64,000 nucleotides of DNA from Trileptium ribeirensis. Taxonomy: Eukaryota; Nematoda; Enoplea; Enoplida; Thoracostomopsidae. Every line of letters begins with the position of its first letter. Positions within the stretch are counted from its first letter, which is position 1. Under the pieces are notes generated by a model. That model saw only the letters and a list, made by a program, of their open reading frames with translations, made no database searches and was not told the DNA's origin. Shown here piece by piece: positions 57,575 to 64,000 of this stretch. Position numbers and translations under genes: made by a program. Where the stretch lies: contig JASANE010003541.1 in NCBI GenBank assembly GCA_030248225.1, positions 1 to 64,000 on the forward strand, in the 5' to 3' direction.

Positions 57575-58798
57575 ATGATTAATCTGAAAAAGGTCACTGA
57601 ATCAGTAAGAAGCTTTGGTGCTTATAAATTACTGGGTTTAGATATGATTTATCAGATTCTGTTGCAGACTTTCATTGAGCAGATAGTGGATATTTTGGTA
57701 ACTATTTATAGATCGTGTCTCCGACTAGGCCATATGCCTCAGTCTTGGAGACAAAGCAAAATGACTTTTATTCCGACACCAGGCAATGACGACTATGCTG
57801 ACTCTAAGTCGTATCGTCCGATAAGCCTCTCGTCGTTTTTGTTGAAAGCATTGGAAAAGATTTTAAATCGTTATAAAAGTGATTAAGTTTTAAAGGGGTT
57901 CCCCTACATGAAAATCAGCATGCCTACAGACCAGGCAGAAGTACCATTTCGGCTCTTCAGTTTACGGCACCTTGGATTGAACGCCAAATGAACCTTGGCA
58001 AATATTCAGTTGCACTGTTTCTGGACATATCTGGTGCATTCGACTGTAGTAAGATGTCTTTTGTCCTTGACAGTCTAGCGAACCGGCCGATTGCAATGTG
58101 TGTCAAGTATTGGCTGTCAGACTTGTTTTCAACGATAAGTATAACAGCTAAATAGGATATTTGAGAGTAGAGGACTAGCTGTGAATGCAGCAAAAAGTAA
58201 TAGCGTCATCTTCATAAGGAAAAGGAGTAGACATAGTTATAGGCAGGTGATGATTAGTGGTACAGCTGTACCGGTTTCGAATGAGGTTAAATATTTGTGT
58301 CTAATATTAGACAGCAAACTAAGCTGGAAGCCAAATTTGATGGAAAAGTGTAGTAAAGCCATTAGGCTTCTGTTCTCACTTAAAAGATTTGCGGGCTGTA
58401 ATTCGGGAGTTGAAACCAGGTATAACAATTTTTTTTGTAAAAAGTCTGTGGTCATGCCATCACTGATGTATGGTGTAGTGTGCTGGTGGCAGAGATCACA
58501 TTTGGTATCATATACAGGCTTTCTTAAAAAGGTTCAAAGATTAGCTCGTTGTATGATTACGGGTGATTTTAGAACCACTCCGCTTGATGGAGTGCAAGCG
58601 GTGTTGAAAATCACACCCATTTGTGTATTGGCTAAAGAATTGGCGCTGAAGGAATACCTCAAATGTCTGGGTCTCTGGAGTGATTATATATTTAAAGGAC
58701 GTGGGCAACCGATGATTGCGGAGGAAGCTGTCAGATATGGTCCCCTTCTGAGCATGCCTTCAGATAGCGTTGCAGCAACCAGGAATAACCAATTCTGA
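57575..58798 (+). pseudogene. LINE reverse transcriptase (broken, YxDD region missing)
   Basis: RT boxes: GHMPQSWRQSKMTFIPTPG, SYRPISLSSFLLKALEKI, then another frame with AYRPGRST and FLDISGAFD (about 58020), then after 58180 NSVIFIRKRS and VPVSNEVKYLCLILDSKLSW. Between about 58140 and 58180 the sequence jumps from the fingers/palm to the thumb: the expected GxPQG and YxDD boxes are absent, so the copy has an internal deletion and cannot be active. Confidence 0.8.
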
Positions 58799-58821
58799 CT
58801 TTATGAGGACTTTAGCACTCT

Positions 58822-59680
58822 GTGGGAAGTACTGAAACAGTATGTTACGCTGATGGATCGGCGATCAACAGGGGCAATGAAAGAAGTTGTGGTGGGGGTG
58901 CCTTTATTTCAAATAAAGTATCACTATCCATCGGTCGACATGCAACTGTTTTTCACGCAGAGGTTACTGCTATATGCAGACGTGAAAAAATTTTAGAAGA
59001 AAAGAAACTTAGGAACATAAGTGTTACTATTTTAGCGATAGTCAAGCTGCACATACGACATTAGATAATTCCCGAATCAGATCTTGGTGCGTGCTAGTAT
59101 CACTATCCATCGGTCGACATGCAGCTGTTTTTCACGCAGAGGTTACTGCTATATGCAGACGTGAAAAAATTTTAGAAGAAAAGAAACTTAGGAACAGAAG
59201 TGTTACCATTTTAGCGATAGTCAAGCTGCACATAAGGCATTAGATAATTCCCGAATCAGATCTTGGTGCGTGCTAGAATGTATAAAGCATCTTCATATAG
59301 GGTTGGTAAGAGGAATAGCTTGAAACTAGGTTGGATAAAAGGACATTCTGAATTGTTTGGGAATGACGTGGATGATAGGCTGGCTAAGAAGGCATCTGAC
59401 ACTGCGGTTGTGGGTCCCGAACCCTGTATTCCTATAAGTAATACAATTGTTACGACTGTTCATATAGGAACCATCAGTCAAAGTGGTGCGATGGAAATAA
59501 CTGCTTGCAGAATAGATGTTTCTTCAAAGAAATTGATAAATAAAAATCCATGTTTCTATGCAAATTCACTAAAGTTAGAAAGGGAATCGCTGTGCAGTTC
59601 CTTACTGGGCACGGCAATTTCATGAAACATTTGAAAACTCTGAAGATTAAAGACAATGATAAGTGCAGAAGGTATGGTAA
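58822..59680 (+). pseudogene. LINE RNase H domain and C-terminal zinc knuckle (broken)
   Basis: RNase H: YADGSAINRGNERSCGGGAF (first catalytic Asp), then HAEVTAICRRE (catalytic Glu), and after a local duplication LGWIKGHSELFGNDVDDRLA (final Asp region). The tail has LTGHGNF-like and CRRYGKD sequence in a second frame near 59600-59700. The domain is interrupted by a 179-bp tandem duplication and stops. Confidence 0.78.
58919..59276. repeat. 179-bp tandem duplication inside the LINE RNase H domain
   Basis: 58919-59097 is repeated at 59098-59276 with only a handful of substitutions, each starting tatcactatccatcggtcg. It disrupts the domain and must postdate insertion or its source copy. Confidence 0.92.
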
Positions 59681-59981
59681 AGATTAGGAGACTGCAAAAC
59701 ATTTGACTTTTGAGTGCAGTAAACTAAGAGATTTAAGATTGAAATTCTTTGGGCATGGAATTTTGGATAGCTCCCAAGGCCATCAACTAAAATTGACCCA
59801 ATTAGTAGGTTTCTGGAATAGGATAAGGTTTTAGATTCGTCAAACAGATTGGGATCCTGGAAAGGACCTAGGGTCCAACCAGATTACACTAACCTCTTCT
59901 GCTGTCATTCATTCAAGCTCTATAGTAATTTATAATTTTCAATAAGCCAAGGCGGAAACAAAAGCGCTGATTCACACCAAC

Positions 59982-60087
59982 CTGATGTAACTGAGCAAGA
60001 GTCTGAGCCTGAATTTCTTCGTTAATAAGCTGATTATTTGTATCATCGGACGAAAGAAGTGAAGTGAAATCAAAATAGGAATTGAAG
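59982..60087 (-). CDS. HELLS: HELLS exon a (first exon in the window): end of the lobe 1-lobe 2 linker
   Basis: First visible exon of a minus-strand HELLS (LSH/SMARCA6) gene, a SNF2-type ATP-dependent nucleosome remodeller that in vertebrates supports DNA methylation and silencing of repeats. The 106-nt exon encodes the stretch around FNSYFDFTSLLSS and ends in LAQLHQ, matching the human region FDSWFDITSL to MLHQ. The acceptor is tttttag on the minus strand and the donor is CATCAG followed by gttggt. It begins with the last base of a split codon and ends on a codon boundary, which fits the next exon exactly. The preceding exons (ATPase motifs I-IV) were not found up to 64000 and should lie outside. 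Confidence 0.9.
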
Positions 60088-60342
60088 CTAAAAATACAAT
60101 GTTATTACTCAAAATTAACACCATCAATATAAAACGTTGTGAAATATCCTAATTATAGTGGACATACGGCTTTTTTACCTAGACTATCGGATGCAAGATT
60201 TTGCCGCGGTACAAACGATGCACATAACTCGTTTTCAATAAATTATGCACATACGTCTTTTTGTGTTGAAAGGCAGTATAGTGTTCGACACATTAGATAA
60301 CTTAAACCAGACATAAATTTTGAAACTGACATTTAAAAATGT

Positions 60343-60400
60343 CGATGCCGGTAGGATTCGAACCAGCGATATAACTTTAATACGCTGTTATACACAATAA
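60343..60400 (-). other. 3' half of a tRNA-like sequence
   Basis: On the minus strand ggttcgaatcctaccggca forms a B box and acceptor-like end. No A box or D-arm upstream. Likely a SINE or tRNA fragment. Confidence 0.3.
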
Positions 60401-60512
60401 TTTTGATAGCATGAAAAATTCAGCTATACACTTTATTTTAGACCCCGCATTAGCATTCACGACAGATCTGGCCCGTAGCATAGTTAAAACAGCTACAATG
60501 TGAAACACATGA

Positions 60513-60604
60513 AGTACTCGTCACCAAAACTGACTGCTGCTCTCTCGCGACTAGCTCGAACTCGTTCGCTCAAAATGTGACAGTCATTTCTGGCGTGTAC
60601 GGTA
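60513..60604. mobile_element. palindromic MITE, type B, shortened
   Basis: 92 bp. tactcgtcaccaaaactgac at the left and gacagtcatttctggcg at the right, with the centre lost. Confidence 0.55.
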
Positions 60605-61675
60605 TTTCGGACATGTATCAATCCTTCCTATAGTTACCTGCAGAGATAATAGCGAATTATTCGCGAAAGTAAACTCATTGACGTTTTAAATCTATTTTAG
60701 ACTTTCCCAGTTGGATTATTTTTGGTTAACTACAGTCACGGACAAAAGTAAATGGGAAAATACGAGCGCTATTGTTTGCTTCTATGTTCAGATGAAACTG
60801 TATCCATCCGCATCCGGACAAAATTGCGTCCATTCATGTCGAATGTGTGCGTCCGCGTTTACACGAAATAAATCTGGTGAGTGCACGTATGAACTCGCTT
60901 TTGTCAGTGCAGTAGGCACAGACCAGTACACATGTATTTATGGTCGCGGCCTTAAATATATGCATTACGCCGGCATGGTATTTCGATCGACTTCGGTTAA
61001 TTGAAATTTTGGTTTTTCTTAGCTACATTTTGTTCCGTTTGTAAGGCAAAGAAACCAAATGGAAGAAAAACGGTTTTCATTGAGAACAGTGAAGATATTA
61101 TGTAGCAATTACAGAGTGTCAACATTGCAATTTTAGGGCCTAAAAGCATAAAAATCAGACATGGGAGCTGATGCATATGACAGACAACTTGTTTTGCAGC
61201 AGCGGATTTTTCTGATGATGTAGGAACGTGGGTTTTCCGTTGCACAACAGAAAACTAAACATAAGCATTAGAATGCTGGTTATAACCTATGTTAAGTATA
61301 TTTTCAATGTAACAAAAATGCTATTAAGGACTTTTAACAGGATATCCTTGACATAGTCCAGGGTTATTTTAGTAATTGATGCATTTTTTAAAATATTTAT
61401 TTACCCATTGGAAAAATCTAACACGACAGGAGAAACAACAGGGGTTGATTTTAGCGACTGGATGCACGACTAAAACAGTTACTACGAATAAAATTTGCCA
61501 TACACCAAGTACACAATAGAGGTTTGACGTAATATGCTAGCGCAAGGTCGTTTTAGCGACCGCATTATTTTTAAAAGCATTTTTCCAATACCCTGACTGT
61601 CGTAATAAATTCATATTAATTACTACTATAATAATAAAACAAAAAATACAGTTTCCCCACAACCAAGGGTTTCGT
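60605..61675. other. upstream HELLS intron, nothing recognised
   Basis: At 60724 tacagtcacggacaaaagta is another occurrence of the MITE terminal word, without a clear partner. No HELLS exon found on the minus strand. Confidence 0.45.
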
Positions 61676-62205
61676 TTTCTTTGCCCGCCAAGAGTATTTT
61701 TGTCTAGTATAAATCCTTTGAAACGCTTGACAAAATGTTTACATTTTTTACTTAGCTATAGCTATGGACAGAATTAAATGCATTTTCTTTGCCCGCCAAG
61801 AGCGTTTTGTGTCTAGTATAAATCCTTTGAACCGCTGACAAAATATTTACATTTATTACTTAGCTATAGCTATGGACAGAATTAAATGCATTTTCTTTGC
61901 TCGCCAAGAGCATTTTTAGTCTAGTATAAATCCTTTGAACTGCTGACAAAATATTTACATTTTTTACTTAGCTATAGCTATGGTCAGAATTAAATGCATT
62001 TTCTTTGCCCGCCAAGAGCTTTTTTGTCTAGTATAAATCTTTTGAACCGCTGACAAAATATTTACATTTTTACTTAGCTATAGCTACGGACAGAATTAAA
62101 TGCATTTTCTTTGCCCGCCACGAACATTTTTTGTCTAGTATAAATCCTTTGAACCGCTGACAAAATATTTACATTTTTACTTAGCTTGGACAGAATTAAA
62201 TGCAA
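61676..62205. repeat. tandem array of about 106-115 bp, five units
   Basis: Each unit has cccgccaagag, tctagtataaatcctttgaa, ttagctatagctatggacag and aattaaatgcattttctttg. The last unit lost part of the ctatagct word. Confidence 0.92.
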
Positions 62206-62378
62206 ACTTTTCGACAATCGTTCGTGAGTAATTCAAGCATAGCAATTGAAAAGATGTTAAATTTTCGCAAACCTTTTATTTCAGCCGTACCGTCCACAAT
62301 GAAATGTGTGTCAACTAGTCAACTAGCGAGCTGTAATAACTGAGAGCAAGCGATGTTTGTACTCAGAGATACTTCTTG

Positions 62379-62500
62379 TACAGTTACGGTCAGAAATAAT
62401 CGATCGAAAATTTTTCGATTAAACAATATTTCGATCGATTTCGATTAAACGAAATTTCGATTTCGATCGTTTTCTATTTTCGGGTCGTTTCAAGCTACGA
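62379..62500. mobile_element. type C-like MITE remnant
   Basis: tacagttacggtcagaaata followed by repeated tcgatcgaaa and aaatttcgat words. The right tip is not found. Confidence 0.45.
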
Positions 62501-63189
62501 TGTCCTTTGGGTCGGGGGGCAAAAGTGGATATTTTGGTTTGTAGCACACAAACGGGCAGGGAACTGACAAAAATGTTATTTACGTCAGGAAGCCTCATTA
62601 CTTAGCTGTAATTATTTTTTTGTGCAGAATTAGTCAGGTCTACACTACGTTTTTAGTTACACAAATTTCAAATCTACACTAATCCTGGAAAGTGAGACCG
62701 GCCGACATGGAATGAACCCCCGCCCCCGAACAAATTATTTTTTGGTCCTTACTCGTGACTTATGCACGGTAAATAAACGTTATTCATAGATTATACTTGT
62801 CCCCTGGCTACTTTTTGAAAAAATATTAACGCACGGGCTTCTTGTTACTTACCCCGGCGCCAGGGCTAAAAGATCGATTTTAGAACATTTGATTAGCCCC
62901 CGCGACTATTGTTAGTTTGCAGTATGGTGGAGTGAGTACAAGTCTATGAATTTGTCTGTTACGGTTCATTCCCATGAGGAAGAGAATGGTGAAACGATCT
63001 TAGCTCTATCTCACGGCGGATCTGTTGATCTCAGGCTTTTACCCCCCCCCCCCCGACCACCACCAAAAATTTCGAAAAATCGGCCATGTGATGACATTTT
63101 GATGAAATTTCGCGCCGTTAGTTCATATTGTGGCATATCACATTGTGACACTGCATTTCGGTCACATGACACAAAATTATTTTTTTGAA
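62501..63189. other. no recognised gene, with C-runs
   Basis: Contains runs of 10 or more C near 63041 and 63205. The frame at 62946-63188 crosses them and is not supported. Confidence 0.45.
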
Positions 63190-63505
63190 AATTTTGAATT
63201 TCACCCCCCCCCCCGTCCCGACCACGTTACCAGGCATGTACCATATTATTTTTGGATGAAATAATGTAAAGTGGATGGTGTGTAAAAGACAGTTGAGTGT
63301 TGATTCTAGAATTTTTGAGTGGTGTTGAACGTAAATAGAAAATTTACCCCACCCCGACCAAATTTACCTCCACCCCCGACCACATTATCTTTGGATGAAA
63401 TAATGTAGAGTGGATGGTGCAAAAAAGACAGTTAAGTGTTGCTTCTAGAATTTTTGAGTGGTTTTGAATGTAAACAAAAAATTAACCCCCCCCCCCCGAC
63501 CACCG
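63190..63505. repeat. two-copy tandem repeat of about 142 bp with C-runs
   Basis: ggatgaaataatgtaaagtg (63254) and ggatgaaataatgtagagtg (63396) mark the units; each ends in a run of C followed by gaccac. Similar C-runs with ccgaccac lie at about 63041 and 63205. Confidence 0.8.
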
Positions 63506-64000
63506 GTTACTTCTGCATTCTAACATGTCTGGCAAAGGGAATATTGTAAATTTTTTTGCATAACACTTCCCTCAGGCTAAACTATCAATACAAAAAGCTA
63601 CGGTTTATGGCCGTTTCGTTTCCATTTAGTAACAACTATAAATTGGCACCCCGAATTTTAGAAGTGATAACTAAGACCCAAGAATAGGCATAATCAGCTT
63701 TATTTTTGACATACGGAGCTCGGCTAAGCCTCATTTTGACGCGGCGATAGGCTGCACGAGGTATATAATCACAAAATGGAGGCTATATTCAAACTGGGAT
63801 ATGCCAGAGGCCATTTTACGTCTGATAGGCTCGCCATCAGGGGGTGGTAGTTGGGAAGCTATAGCAACAGAACGGCAAAAAAATTTACTATAACGATCTC
63901 CAATTCGGAATCCTAGAGGTTTTTTGGTTATAGGGAGTAAAAATGAAGATAATAGGAGCCAAAAAAAGTCATTTTTCTGGGACAAAAAGACATCGTAGCG
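63506..64000. other. no recognised gene
   Basis: Frame 63731-63985 (minus) has no known similarity and does not fit the missing HELLS ATPase exons. Confidence 0.45.

Larger units (their letters stand above)
56960..59835 (+). mobile_element. RNase H-bearing non-LTR retrotransposon (I/LOA-like group), 5'-truncated
   Basis: Starts inside an AP endonuclease domain 43 bp after the hAT-like copy, followed by reverse transcriptase, RNase H and a zinc-knuckle-type end. All on the plus strand, in the HELLS intron between exons a and b, antisense to the gene. Possession of RNase H points to the I/LOA/Outcast-like groups; the clade is inferred. Confidence 0.8.

Noticed and set aside
60088..64000. Upstream HELLS ATP-binding exons
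   Set aside because: Looked for the DEGH and TGTPLQN boxes on the minus strand and found none; they must lie beyond the window.

Overview
This is a stretch of an animal (invertebrate metazoan) nuclear genome. It is AT-rich, carries a spliced gene with long introns, and is crowded with transposons in several layers of decay. Nothing is bacterial in layout. I cannot name the species.

The backbone is the 3' part of one minus-strand gene, which I reconstructed exon by exon: HELLS (LSH/SMARCA6), the SNF2-family chromatin remodeller. Nine exons between 60087 and 10867 join with consistent GT-AG sites and unbroken codon phase. They run from the region just after the ATP-binding lobe, through the HELLS-specific basic insertion, the whole C-terminal helicase lobe (motifs V and VI visible) and on to the stop codon. 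The upstream exons, with the Walker motifs, lie beyond 64000.

Region by region. 1-10.7 kb is downstream of HELLS and is made of two diverged copies of a segmental duplication, a hAT-like non-autonomous element and unrecognised sequence. 10.9-21.4 kb holds the last six HELLS exons, a tandem duplication over the last 3' splice site, a small plus-strand candidate gene, several palindromic Tc1/mariner-type MITEs and a 146-bp tandem array that seems derived from one of them. 21.4-43.7 kb is one 22-kb intron with an 837-codon single-exon plus-strand ORF of unknown function (31648-34161), hAT-like elements, tRNA-like sequences, minisatellites and a pair of MITEs sharing one target site. 44.35-54.94 kb is a Polinton/Maverick-type element with about 97-bp terminal inverted repeats. 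It carries a zinc-finger protein, a family B DNA polymerase and a chromodomain integrase, all broken, and fills nearly the whole 11.3-kb intron. A CR1-like LINE is inserted inside its polymerase gene. 55.2-60.1 kb has two more HELLS exons, an inverted copy of the hAT-like element and an RNase H-bearing LINE. 60.1-64 kb is repeat-rich with no exon found.

The most unusual items are the compact capsid-less Polinton-like element, the nested orphan gene at 31.6 kb, the family of different palindromic MITEs with one shared terminal signature (with an in-window empty site), and the duplicated acceptor of the last HELLS exon.
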